Shown here: piece after piece, positions 44,389 to 54,063 of the stretch
How the letters are laid out: each line of letters begins with the position of its first letter
Numbering within the stretch: position 1 is the stretch's first letter
Notes under the pieces: model-generated
Database searches by the model: none
What the model was told of the DNA's origin: nothing
What the model saw: only the letters and a program-made list of their open reading frames with translations
Position numbers and translations under genes: made by a program
NCBI RefSeq assembly: GCF_920984665.1
Contig: NZ_CAKLBP010000001.1
Span: 896,858 to 960,857, forward strand
Direction: 5' to 3'
DNA length: 64,000 bases
From: Pedobacter sp. Leaf170
GTDB taxonomy: Bacteria > Bacteroidota > Bacteroidia > Sphingobacteriales > Sphingobacteriaceae

Positions 44389-47247
44389 TTAAAAAGTAAC
44401 CGACAGTCCGGTATTGAATGATTTAATGCCTGGATAAGCGCCTAGCGTTTCCGGGTCTAATCCGTAGTCTTTTTCCAGCTTGCTCCAGGTTAATGGATTG
44501 ACAGCATTTACATAGAAGCGAAGGTTAGCAAGCGAAAGCTTTTTAACAAAAGCAGGACTAAAAGTATAACCTAATTCTACGTTACGCAGGCGAAGGAAAT
44601 CCCTGCTTTTCACCCAAAAGTCACTCGCGCGGTAATTGTTGTTGTTCGCGGCCGTAGTTAAGCGTGGATAATTCGCGCTAGCCCTGGTATCAATGCCCTG
44701 GTCCGGGTAATAAGCCCATGCATTTTGTGCAACCGGAAATACATTTCCATTGCCAACGAAGGCTTGAATCTGATTAGGGGCAGCACTTAAAATGTTCACT
44801 GATGAACTGCCAATACCCTGAAATAGTGCACTTAAGTCAAAACCTTTATAGCTAAAGTTTGCACCAAAAGAATAGGTCATTTCCGGAAATAGGGATTTGC
44901 CCACTGAGGTAATGTCCTTTTCATCAATAATATTATCTCCATTTAAATCCTGGTATTTTAAGTCTCCGGGCTGAACAAGCCCAAAGGCAGGCAGCGCGCC
45001 ACCTTTTAAAGAACCATTAGCATTAAAATCTTCGAGTTGATAAAACCCCTTTGAAACAAGGCCATAATTCTGGGCTATTGATCGCCCGGTTTGCTGGTTG
45101 TATTCATATGGCTGGGGAATTTCAGCAAAATAGTCGATTTTGTTTTTATTGTAAGCCACCTGTCCCCAGATGCCATAACCAAAATCTCCTTTTTTATCTG
45201 AGAAGTTGGCAGAAAGTTCAAAGCCTTTATTGGTTACTTTTCCAAGATTGGCAAAGCTATTTATAGTGCCATAAATTCCGGTAATGGTATTGTCCCGGGT
45301 AAGGATACCACTACGCTTATCTAAAAATACATCCGCCGACAGGCTTAGTTTTTTAAACAAATTCACTTCTGCCCCAAAGTTGTATTTCAGGCTTTGTTCA
45401 GCAAAAATATCGGGATTGGCTAAAATATTCTGATTCAGGCCTGAGTTACCCGTGATGCTGGAGTTTCCGGTGTAAAAAGTTCCACTGTTATTATAGTATT
45501 GCTGATAGAGAAAGCGTCCGCTATTCTGAGTTTCTGAATCCATGCTTCCGGTCTTTCCGGCAGATGCGCGTAATTTCAACAGCGTGATGGATTTGCTATC
45601 TTTTAAGAATGCCTCGTTGGAAACTATCCAGCTGGCAGAAATCGCGGGATAAAATCCCCACCGGTTACCAGGCGCATAACCATCAGCGCCGAAGTAAGAA
45701 AAACCAAGTTCAGCAACATAACGGTTATCGTAGCTATAGTTAGCCCGTCCACTGATATTTTGGTAACGGTAGATATAAGCATCGACGCCGCCATCGGTTT
45801 TAAAATCAGACTGATGGTAATTTAGTGCAGATAAAATCTGGTGTTTTCCAAAACTTCTCTCATAACCGATTGTACCCATGAGCTGTTTCCAGTCTTCCTG
45901 TCCTCCCGGAATCATGCCCGTTGCCCGGAGCGGAGTGAGTACATTTGTCGGGCCACCGGGCTGACCATTAAAGAAGCGGGGATAATCTGCCGTTTTAGAG
46001 TAATTACTCTGCGAATAGCTATTGAAGGAATAGGCCTGGCTTAAATATAAGCCTGGTGTGAGCTCATCCAGACGCTCTTTGAGTGTAAAATTTCCCTGAA
46101 GGATGCGTCTGTGGGAAGAAAACCAGCCCAGCGAATTGATAGATGCTACGGGGTTATCGGGAAAAAGCGAAGTACCAGAGTAATTTCCGGTAGCCCCATC
46201 CCTTACTGGATAAATATTGGATGGGTAACGCGAGAGGTTTTGCCACAGGTTGGCTCCGCTGTAGTTTGGCGCTTTACGGTCTTCAATTCTAGCGCCAAGA
46301 TCTACCTTAGCTTCAAATATGTCAAACATTTTAAAGTCCAGGTTTGATCTCAGGTTATAACGTTTGACTGTCGAATTTGAAGTCGCATCTGTTTGCTTGA
46401 CATTATATAAAGCTTGTTGGTTGGCGTAATCCAGCACAATATTGTACCTGGCATTATCATCCCCCCCGGTAAAACTCAGGTCACCATCAGTATATGGCGC
46501 ATGGTTTTTTAACACCTCAGCAAACCAATCAACATTGGTTCCAGTGCCGTTTCTGTAGCCTTGTAACTGGGCAGGCGAATAAAGAGGGGACCAGACCCTG
46601 CCCCTGTCGTTACTGATGGCCTGATTATACAGGCTAGCATAACCGAAAGCATCAATGGGTTTATTGATATTGATAGCTTTCTGAATGCCGGTCCTTACCT
46701 GAAAAGAAATGGTCGGCTTACCAATTTTTCCTCTTTTTGTGGTTACATAAATCACCCCATTAGCCCCGCGCATCCCGAAGGTGGCAAGCGCTGCTGCATC
46801 TTTTAAAATCGAGATGCTTTCAATTTCTGCAGCGGAGAGGTAAGCGAGGTAATTGAGATTGGTTTCAAAGCCGTCGACAAATACTTTGTAGGTATTATAG
46901 CCACCAGCAGAGCTCGAGGATAGCGATCCTACGCCTCTGATCCCAAGCGCCGCGTTATCATAACCTGGCTCACCTGAGCCAAGGTTGACACTCAAGCCAT
47001 TCAACCTGCCGTATAAAGTATTGGTTAAATTCATGGTCGGCGTTTTATACAAATCCTCACCGCCCACAGAGGAGACGGCAGCGGTTGAGTTAATTTTTTT
47101 GATATTAAGCAGTCTCCCCGGCTCTATGCGCGCGGTATCCCTTGCCGCGCTATCACTTAGGCTCTTATTTTGTGCGGCAACATTCATCGCTAGGCCCAGC
47201 AGAAGACAGGCGGAAAGAACAGTGCTTTTTATATATTGGTTAGTCAT
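44389..47247 (-). CDS. SusC/RagA-family TonB-dependent receptor, short form (pair 2)
   Basis: A 952-residue TonB-dependent outer-membrane channel with a signal peptide. Unlike its partner paralogue at 49099-52377 it lacks the N-terminal carboxypeptidase-like regulatory domain: the plug begins about 50 residues in (GEDLYKTPTMNLTNTLYGRLNG) and includes ESISILKDAAALATFGMRGANGVIYVTTKRG. The C-terminus ends in an aromatic residue as in beta-barrel proteins (FNTGLSVTF). It pairs with the SusD gene downstream and probably imports oligosaccharides of the PUL substrate. Confidence 0.9.
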   Translation of the reverse strand: MTNQYIKSTVLSACLLLGLAMNVAAQNKSLSDSAARDTARIEPGRLLNIKKINSTAAVSSVGGEDLYKTPTMNLTNTLYGRLNGLSVNLGSGEPGYDNAALGIRGVGSLSSSSAGGYNTYKVFVDGFETNLNYLAYLSAAEIESISILKDAAALATFGMRGANGVIYVTTKRGKIGKPTISFQVRTGIQKAININKPIDAFGYASLYNQAISNDRGRVWSPLYSPAQLQGYRNGTGTNVDWFAEVLKNHAPYTDGDLSFTGGDDNARYNIVLDYANQQALYNVKQTDATSNSTVKRYNLRSNLDFKMFDIFEAKVDLGARIEDRKAPNYSGANLWQNLSRYPSNIYPVRDGATGNYSGTSLFPDNPVASINSLGWFSSHRRILQGNFTLKERLDELTPGLYLSQAYSFNSYSQSNYSKTADYPRFFNGQPGGPTNVLTPLRATGMIPGGQEDWKQLMGTIGYERSFGKHQILSALNYHQSDFKTDGGVDAYIYRYQNISGRANYSYDNRYVAELGFSYFGADGYAPGNRWGFYPAISASWIVSNEAFLKDSKSITLLKLRASAGKTGSMDSETQNSGRFLYQQYYNNSGTFYTGNSSITGNSGLNQNILANPDIFAEQSLKYNFGAEVNLFKKLSLSADVFLDKRSGILTRDNTITGIYGTINSFANLGKVTNKGFELSANFSDKKGDFGYGIWGQVAYNKNKIDYFAEIPQPYEYNQQTGRSIAQNYGLVSKGFYQLEDFNANGSLKGGALPAFGLVQPGDLKYQDLNGDNIIDEKDITSVGKSLFPEMTYSFGANFSYKGFDLSALFQGIGSSSVNILSAAPNQIQAFVGNGNVFPVAQNAWAYYPDQGIDTRASANYPRLTTAANNNNYRASDFWVKSRDFLRLRNVELGYTFSPAFVKKLSLANLRFYVNAVNPLTWSKLEKDYGLDPETLGAYPGIKSFNTGLSVTF

Positions 47248-47280
47248 ATTTCCTGTAATTACTTAGTTTGTTTTCAGCAT

Positions 47281-49080
47281 TTAATAACCTGGGTTTTGCA
47301 CCAGTATGCGTTTATTAATCTCCGAAAGTGGAATGGGTTCTAAATACATCTTTGCGTTCCAATACGGACTCAAAGTATTGTTATTGGTATAGGATAATAT
47401 ATCAGAGGTTATGGCAGGATTGCTTTTGCCAGGCGCGAAAGTAAACCTGAATTCCTCATACTGCCCGCCGATTACCCCACTGGCGATATCAGAACGTTTC
47501 CAATGTTTAACATCAAAATACCTGCGGTTTTCTTTGTAAAACTCTATACTCCATTCCCGCTGTATTAAAAGGCGAAGCCTAGACTGCTCGGTTTCGGTAA
47601 TACTTGGAAGGCCTGCTCTGTTGTGCACAATATTTAAGTTTTGAAGCGCTTTGGCCGTATTGCCCAGTTCGTTATAGGCTTCAGCTAAATTCAGGTAGAA
47701 TTCAGACATACGGAACAGTGGCCACTCAAACCAGGAACGGGTGCCGGCCTTGTAATAAAATTTGGTGCTCTGTGCATCGCCTTTTCCGGATCCTGAGATA
47801 TTCACACCTGAATTGATGTTATCATATGACCAGACTGAGTTTCCAGGGTTATTCCAGGCATCAATCCCATGCGCATAATTGTCTGCCTTAAATCTTGGCT
47901 CCATCTGCTGCATGCGCGTATTGTAGTCGGTATATGGTCTTGCCGCGTCTCCTACCTTTGGCCAGTCCTGATCAGTACCATCTGCTTTATAATAAATGCG
48001 AAGAAAATTTGTGATCATCCCTGCATTATCAGTTAGATATCTTTCGTTGTTAATGTCATTGCCCCCTCTTCCTGAAGATCCTCGGACAGGAATATAGAAT
48101 TTGAACATTTTAACGTTATTGGCATTATTATCCACTTTATAGGCCAGTAATACTTCTTTATTATTGGGCGTTGAGGTTGCAGTCCCGTAGTCATCAAGTG
48201 CGTTAGGATTAGGGGTATTTGCACCGCCTCCGCTATTGATGATGTCGGTAGCATGGCTTTTTCCCCAGGCAATGACCGCTTCGTTGGCGGTTACTGCATC
48301 CGTCCACCTTTGCTGGCTTACGTTACCAAAACATATCATATTGTTGTTTGCACCTAAACTTAAATAAGGTGTTGCCGAATTAAATAAGGGTCTTGCAGCA
48401 TATTGCAATGCTCTGGCTTTTATCGCCAGTGCGGCGCCTTTAGTCAACCTGCCTACGGACTTATCCGGCCAGCTATCTGGAAGCCCGGCGTAAGCGGCAT
48501 CGCTTAGCTGAATAATGTTATCAAGGGTTGCCTGCAGGGTAGCTCTAGGAACAGCTAAATCATCTGAAGAGATAAAGGTTTTATTCACAATCGGCACACC
48601 GCCATAACGGATGAACATGCCCATATAACGGTAGGCGGTTAAGCCAGCCATTTCAGCTTTTACGTAAGCTTTTGTGGCGCCATCCATATCAGGCACTTTA
48701 TCAATGTTTTCAGAAATAATATAGTTACGCCTGATGGCTACAAAGTTATTCGCAAAGTTATCGGTACTGCGCTCTGAGGTAAGTCCTGCTAAACTATAAG
48801 CAGCATAAATATCTGCCCAGCTTTCTCCAGGCATCGCTTCGCCAGAAATGCCAGATAGTGTGCCGTTTCCGATATTGGTGCCACCATTATCAAAAAGACC
48901 CTGACAAAGAGAAGTCCTGTAGGCATTGGCGAGCGCCTTGGTAGCCTCAACAGAGGAGGCGAAAACCGTCTCTATAGTTGTGTTCCCTGTAGTTTCAGGT
49001 TTTTCTAAAAATTCTTTCTGGCAAGAATAAAGGCCAGTCGCGCCTATTATTGCGGAGATGAAGTAAATTATCTTTTTCAT
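47281..49080 (-). CDS. RagB/SusD-family glycan-binding lipoprotein (pair 1)
   Basis: A 599-residue lipoprotein with signal ending ATGLYSC (Cys20). SusD features: EATKALANAYRTSL, AEMAGLTAYRYMGMFIRYGGVP, and a C-terminal FRMSEFYLNLAEAYNELG and LLIQREWSIEFYKENRRYFD. It starts 18 bases after the preceding SusC gene. Together they form the first glycan-import pair of the locus. Confidence 0.92.
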   Translation of the reverse strand: MKKIIYFISAIIGATGLYSCQKEFLEKPETTGNTTIETVFASSVEATKALANAYRTSLCQGLFDNGGTNIGNGTLSGISGEAMPGESWADIYAAYSLAGLTSERSTDNFANNFVAIRRNYIISENIDKVPDMDGATKAYVKAEMAGLTAYRYMGMFIRYGGVPIVNKTFISSDDLAVPRATLQATLDNIIQLSDAAYAGLPDSWPDKSVGRLTKGAALAIKARALQYAARPLFNSATPYLSLGANNNMICFGNVSQQRWTDAVTANEAVIAWGKSHATDIINSGGGANTPNPNALDDYGTATSTPNNKEVLLAYKVDNNANNVKMFKFYIPVRGSSGRGGNDINNERYLTDNAGMITNFLRIYYKADGTDQDWPKVGDAARPYTDYNTRMQQMEPRFKADNYAHGIDAWNNPGNSVWSYDNINSGVNISGSGKGDAQSTKFYYKAGTRSWFEWPLFRMSEFYLNLAEAYNELGNTAKALQNLNIVHNRAGLPSITETEQSRLRLLIQREWSIEFYKENRRYFDVKHWKRSDIASGVIGGQYEEFRFTFAPGKSNPAITSDILSYTNNNTLSPYWNAKMYLEPIPLSEINKRILVQNPGY

Positions 49081-49098
49081 ATTTTTTGATAATCAGGT

Positions 49099-52000
49099 TT
49101 AAAAACGAATATTGGCGCCGAAAACGAAAGCCCTGGTTAGCGGGAAAAGGTAAGAAGTTCCGCTATCGGTTTGCTCAGGGTCAATCTCATCAAAATCATT
49201 GTCCCAAGTGAAAAGGTTATTGCCATTTGCGTAAATCCTAAGGGAACTGATGCGCGCTTTTTTCATGAATCCGTAAGTATTGAAAGTATAACCGAGTTCT
49301 ATATTTTTTAACTTCTTGAAAGCTGTAGAGACTAACCAGAAATCAGAATTCTGGTAATTATTTGCCTCACTGGCTGAACCTGCGATGGTAGCTCTTGGAA
49401 AAGTTATCTTCTCCCCATTGGCAACCTTCTCAGGGGTCCATCTACCGTCAAACTGCCATTGGAATGCGTTTCCTGCATTTTTCACAAATGGGTGATTCAT
49501 TCCGTTATTGATATTAAATGAACCTTTGCTTTTGCCAATGAAAAGTACGTTTAAATCAAAGCCCTTATAATTGATGCCGGTCTTCAAGCTAAAATCATAC
49601 AATGCCCGGTTGGTGTATCCTATAGGCACCCTATCTGATGCATCTATTAGACCATCACCATTAATGTCTTTATAGCGGATATCTCCAAGGGCAGCCTGAT
49701 TGCCATTATAAGTCAGCACAGGGCGGTTGTTAAGCTCTGCCTGGGTATTGTAAAAACCATCCGAGACAAAGCCTTTGTACTGACCAAAACTATAACCGGA
49801 GGTATTCATCCAAGGGTATGGGTTGAGGGCCTCGGCATTGTAAACGATTTTATTTTTTGCATAACTCAGGTAAGCGTTGATGTTATAACCAACCTGTCCC
49901 CTGGTTTCTGACCAGCCTAAGCTTACTTCATAACCTTTGTTGTTCATGATGCCCAGGTTTGCTCTTGGTACATTCGCTACTGCGACCCCATAACTTGCCG
50001 GGATGGTACCAGGCTGGGTGAAAATATTGGTCCTGTCATTTTTAAACCCTTCAATGATTAACGAGAGTTTATTTTTAAAAAATTTCGCCTCCAGACCTAA
50101 GTTTCTTTTGGTTTCTTCTTCCCAGGTTACCGACGGGTTACCAAGTTTACTCTCATTTGTTCCAGTGGTTAGCGTATTTGGGGTTGATCCGTCACCGTTG
50201 CCAAAATAATACCCTGGCTGATTGATCACAAAAGTACTGGGAAGATATACATAGCGGTCGCCACCAATTTTATCGTACCCGCTAAGTCCATATGAGCCCC
50301 GGAATTTTAAGAAGGTTATCCAGTCGTTTTTAGGAAAGAAGGATTCGTTTGAAGCGACCCATCCCAATGAATATGCAGGAAAAAGGCCAAACCTTTTATC
50401 TTCAGCGAACTGTTCGGTGCCGTTATATCCAACGCTGATTTCTGCCAGGTAACGCTCTTTGTAGTTATAGGCCACATTGCCCACAAGTCCCATATTTCCT
50501 GACGGGGTGTTAAAGTTATCTATAGGCAGATAATATTTTTGTGCATTTGCAAGCACAAGGGCGGTAACGCTATGGTTACCAAAGCTACGCGCATAGTCAA
50601 TACCTGCATCCACGTAAAAAGTACGGTTCACGCTATTATGATTGGGATTAGGATTAAACGTACCTGAAGAGGTACGCTCCCCACCAAAAAAATCAAGTAT
50701 ATTTGGATCAATTGGATTGCGGCGAACAGAAAACTCCGGAAGAGTTACCCGGTAAGTGGTTGCTTTTGAGTAATTGTTTTCATAATTCACATTAGCCCTA
50801 AGGGATAGACCCTTAGTTAAATAGTCCATCGTGTATTTGGCCCCGATGCGTCCGGTTAATCTTGAATCGTATGTGGTTTCTGTTCCGCTGGCAAGTAAGT
50901 TTCTAATGGAATTCTGGTTACCCAGTAAACTTCCAATTTTACGTCCCAGTGGATTCGATGCCGTGCCTGGGTTACCTGCAATACTGTTGATGAGTTTATT
51001 GTCTATAATACCCGGCGCCATCATGGCGTTGGTATCATAAAGGTATTGCATAATGATTTTGTAGCGGTCAGTGAGCGAGGTTCCCCCATCGATACCAGGT
51101 CCAACGATGGTGCCGAACTGTCCGGATAAGTTAACCGAGATGGCCAGGTTTTTTACAGCGTTGATGTCAAAGTTGGATAAAAAGTTGTAGCGGTCATAGG
51201 TTGATTTCGTATTTGCGCCATAGTAATCTGTATTCTGAAGGATGGAGCCTTGCGAAAAATAGCCTAGTGAGGTATAATACTTTACTTTTTCAGTACCGCC
51301 AGCAATGTTTAAGTTAAACTGTTGCTGTGGACCCTTACCACCAAACTGATCTTTAAAGAGATCGCGGCTAGAATAATATAGCGCAGGACTGGCGTTCAGC
51401 GCATCCCTCTGGGCACTGGTGAGCCCTGGATAATTAGCCACTTCAGCAGGGGTATAGTCGCGGTTGTTGGCAAACTTCCATAGATCGTTGCTATCGAAAA
51501 GGTAATCATTGTAAGCAGACACACCATAAGTGCTCTGCTCGGTGCGAATCGCCTCATTGCGCATTAAAGCGAAATCATAGGAGCTTACATTCTTCGGCAA
51601 GTTGGCTGCTGTGGTGAATCCGAAATTTGTTGATGCGCTTAAAACAGGCTTACCAAGTTTACCTCTTTTTGTGGTCACGATAATAACACCGTTTGCACCC
51701 CTTACGCCATAAACTGCAGTGGAAGATGCATCTTTGAGAATATTAATACTTTCAATTTCATTGGCATCCATTGAGTTTAACCTCGAGTAGGTCTGCTCAG
51801 GCGGTTCTGGCACTCCGTCGATAACGATAAGCGGATCTGTTGACCCAGCATAAGTGGATACTCCACGGATATTAATGGCTGCATTATTGCGACCGGGCTC
51901 TCCACTTTGTTGCAAACCTGACACGCCTGGAGCATTACCGATAAGCATATTGGATATATTGGATACAGAGGTAGATACCAGTTCTTTTCCGCCAATGGTA

Positions 52001-52377
52001 GAGACCGAACCCGTTACGGTAATTTTTTTCTGCTGGGCTCCAAATCCTTTTACCACAACTTCATCCAAATCGCCGGTAGTTGATTTTAGTGATACATTGA
52101 TTGTTGAACTGCTGGCTTCTAGTTCACGTGTTGCGTAACCCACTGCCCTAAAAATCAGGATAGCAGAAGATGAAGATACATTTAGGGAATATTGCCCTTC
52201 CCCGTTAGTTGAGGTGCCTTGCTGGGTACCTTTTATCATCACCGAAACGCCAGGCAAGGGTTGGCCACTATCGTCGTTAACTACGCCTTTTATGTTTCTT
52301 TGCTGGGCAAAGAGTTGGTAAGTAAAGGCTAGTAAAAAGGTTAGGCACACCGCTGTTGTGTGTAAAAAACTTTTCAT
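49099..52377 (-). CDS. SusC/RagA-family TonB-dependent receptor (pair 1)
   Basis: I take the ATG at 52377 (1092 residues, signal ending QLFAQ) over an in-frame ATG at 52413. Domains: a CarboxypepD_reg-like domain (NIKGVVNDDSGQPLPGVSV... TSTNGEGQYSLNV), a TonB box region, a plug (LIGNAPGVSGLQQSGEPGRNNA, then YGVRGANGVIIVTTKRG) and a barrel ending in aromatic FGANIRF. It imports oligosaccharides with its SusD partner 18 bases downstream. It appears to be the first gene of the long SusCD-to-ThuA operon, with a PUL element 74 bases upstream. Confidence 0.92.
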   Translation of the reverse strand: MKSFLHTTAVCLTFLLAFTYQLFAQQRNIKGVVNDDSGQPLPGVSVMIKGTQQGTSTNGEGQYSLNVSSSSAILIFRAVGYATRELEASSSTINVSLKSTTGDLDEVVVKGFGAQQKKITVTGSVSTIGGKELVSTSVSNISNMLIGNAPGVSGLQQSGEPGRNNAAINIRGVSTYAGSTDPLIVIDGVPEPPEQTYSRLNSMDANEIESINILKDASSTAVYGVRGANGVIIVTTKRGKLGKPVLSASTNFGFTTAANLPKNVSSYDFALMRNEAIRTEQSTYGVSAYNDYLFDSNDLWKFANNRDYTPAEVANYPGLTSAQRDALNASPALYYSSRDLFKDQFGGKGPQQQFNLNIAGGTEKVKYYTSLGYFSQGSILQNTDYYGANTKSTYDRYNFLSNFDINAVKNLAISVNLSGQFGTIVGPGIDGGTSLTDRYKIIMQYLYDTNAMMAPGIIDNKLINSIAGNPGTASNPLGRKIGSLLGNQNSIRNLLASGTETTYDSRLTGRIGAKYTMDYLTKGLSLRANVNYENNYSKATTYRVTLPEFSVRRNPIDPNILDFFGGERTSSGTFNPNPNHNSVNRTFYVDAGIDYARSFGNHSVTALVLANAQKYYLPIDNFNTPSGNMGLVGNVAYNYKERYLAEISVGYNGTEQFAEDKRFGLFPAYSLGWVASNESFFPKNDWITFLKFRGSYGLSGYDKIGGDRYVYLPSTFVINQPGYYFGNGDGSTPNTLTTGTNESKLGNPSVTWEEETKRNLGLEAKFFKNKLSLIIEGFKNDRTNIFTQPGTIPASYGVAVANVPRANLGIMNNKGYEVSLGWSETRGQVGYNINAYLSYAKNKIVYNAEALNPYPWMNTSGYSFGQYKGFVSDGFYNTQAELNNRPVLTYNGNQAALGDIRYKDINGDGLIDASDRVPIGYTNRALYDFSLKTGINYKGFDLNVLFIGKSKGSFNINNGMNHPFVKNAGNAFQWQFDGRWTPEKVANGEKITFPRATIAGSASEANNYQNSDFWLVSTAFKKLKNIELGYTFNTYGFMKKARISSLRIYANGNNLFTWDNDFDEIDPEQTDSGTSYLFPLTRAFVFGANIRF

Positions 52378-52450
52378 AAAGATTATTTTGGTTAGTTGAT
52401 TTGCAGGGTGCAAATTGTATAAGCAATATTAGTTAAGATATTGCCTGTTA

Positions 52451-52467
52451 ATTAATGGTATTTTAAC
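52451..52467. promoter_or_regulatory. PUL-type repeat upstream of the SusC gene
   Basis: ATTAATGGTATTTTAAC, matching the core TATTTTAAC and its left half, 74 bases before the SusC start. The distance is like that at the GH5-like gene (76). Confidence 0.45.
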
Positions 52468-52688
52468 AAAATGTGGTATAATTTGTATAGATAATATTCG
52501 AAGTCAAGCGCTTTCTAGCATTATCTCTTTAGTGGCTTGAATGGATTTTAGCAGCACTGATGGTGAGGTATTTTATTGCGGAATTTGGCAAATGATTTTT
52601 TTAGCTGATAAAAAGTCTCAGCCCCATAGACACAATATTAGACTGATAACATCTTTTATCCTACCTATTATTTGAATGGTAATTTGCA

Positions 52689-52728
52689 AAAAAAGAAAAA
52701 AAGAGGACCCATTTTATTAAGGGCCCTC
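52689..52728 (-). terminator. Rho-independent terminator of the symporter-GH130 operon
   Basis: On the minus strand GAGGGCCC pairs with GGGTCCTC (one G-T wobble) around a 10-base loop and runs into TTTTTTTCTTTTTTT. It lies 130 bases downstream of the GH130 stop, so it ends transcription before SusC, which is then read from its own promoter. Confidence 0.85.
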
Positions 52729-52797
52729 CAACCGCTAAACCAATTATAAAATTCATTTCGGCTAATTCGCTAACAGCCTTTGCAAGTTAACTTTAAG

Positions 52798-52813
52798 CTG
52801 ATAGTATTTTAAC
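52798..52813. promoter_or_regulatory. PUL-type repeat between GH130 and SusC
   Basis: CTGATAGTATTTTAAC, a further copy of the element, 420 bases upstream of SusC and 48 bases downstream of the GH130 stop, on the far side of the terminator. Its role, if any, is unclear. Confidence 0.3.
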
Positions 52814-52860
52814 CTATCTTAATGTTTTAATAACGAACTTCTTATAAATTAAAGCTATTA

Positions 52861-54042
52861 CTAACGTTTTTCAATTAATTCCAATTGTTCATTTTTTTCA
52901 ACCATTTTACAAATCTGTTGTACTGAGGCGGCGCTGGTAAATCCATCCTGTGGACTATTCATGGTATAATCCAATAAGCTATCAATGCTGGAGGTCGCCA
53001 CATGCATTCTTGTATCTGAAGATGCGTAATAAATAAAAACCTTTCCGTCATCATCTGCTATCCAGCCGTTGCAAAAAACAACATTTGACACATCACCCAC
53101 CCGCTCCTCGCCCTCGGGTGCGAGAAAATAACCTGCAGGCTTGTGAGTGACTTTGGTAAGATCATTTGCATCGCTTAAAAATAAATACAAAACATAACGA
53201 AGACCGGCGGCAGTATTACGCACTCCATGCGCCATCTGCAACCAGCCCTTTTCGGTTTTTATCGGAGCTGGACCAAGACCATTTTTAGCCTCGTAAATTG
53301 TATGATATATTCTCTTATCGATGACAGTTTCCACATCTACCGTTGCATGCTCAATATCATCTGCAAGCCCAAATGCAATACCTCCGCCTTTACCTGCCTC
53401 AATGAAACTGTCCTGTGGACGGGTATAGAATGCATATTTACCATCCACAAATTCCGGATGCAAAACTACATTTCGCTGCTGGGCGGAGTGGGTTTTGAAA
53501 TCCGCTAATCTATCCCAATGAATGAGGTCCTTGGTACGAACGATCCCACATTGCGCAACAGCAGAAGACTGATCCGATTCAGGCGCCGACGCATCGCGGC
53601 TTTCGGTACAAAACACACCGTAAATCCATCCATCTTCGTGTTGAACAAGGCGCATATCATATAGATTCGTTTCCCCTTCGAGGTGTGGAATGATAGCTGG
53701 TTTATCCCAAAATCTGAAGTTATCGATTCCGTTATCACTTTCGGCGATAGCAAAAAAAGATTTCCTATCGCTGCCTTCCACTCTTGCCATCAGCACGTAT
53801 TTACCTTCAAATTTGATGGCCGCCGAGTTGAATACCGCGTTGATGCCGATCCGTTCCAATAAAAGCGGGTTACTGCTCTCATCCAAATCATACTTCCATT
53901 TATAAGGCGCGTGGCTAGCGGTAAGCACTGGATTTAGGTAACGCTGAAAAATACCATTAGTGTAGTCTATTGCTTCGTTTTTTTGACGGATGAGCGATTC
54001 ATATTGCGCTACTATTTTTTCCAGTCTGCTGTTAAAATTCAT
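52861..54042 (-). CDS. GH130 family phosphorylase, likely mannosylglucose phosphorylase
   Basis: A 393-residue cytoplasmic protein of the GH130 family (five-blade propeller). Motifs: [24 protein letters not shown] near residues 67-90, [10 protein letters not shown] with Asp129 in the position of the GH130 proton donor, TRPQDSF, and [24 protein letters not shown]. Length agrees with 4-O-beta-mannosyl-glucose phosphorylases (about 390). It would split mannosylglucose with phosphate to mannose-1-phosphate and glucose, following the epimerase. It sits 22 bases after the symporter gene and shares its operon and terminator. Confidence 0.88.
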   Translation of the reverse strand: MNFNSRLEKIVAQYESLIRQKNEAIDYTNGIFQRYLNPVLTASHAPYKWKYDLDESSNPLLLERIGINAVFNSAAIKFEGKYVLMARVEGSDRKSFFAIAESDNGIDNFRFWDKPAIIPHLEGETNLYDMRLVQHEDGWIYGVFCTESRDASAPESDQSSAVAQCGIVRTKDLIHWDRLADFKTHSAQQRNVVLHPEFVDGKYAFYTRPQDSFIEAGKGGGIAFGLADDIEHATVDVETVIDKRIYHTIYEAKNGLGPAPIKTEKGWLQMAHGVRNTAAGLRYVLYLFLSDANDLTKVTHKPAGYFLAPEGEERVGDVSNVVFCNGWIADDDGKVFIYYASSDTRMHVATSSIDSLLDYTMNSPQDGFTSAASVQQICKMVEKNEQLELIEKR

Positions 54043-54063
54043 TTTATGTTAAAGTCTAAAAAT

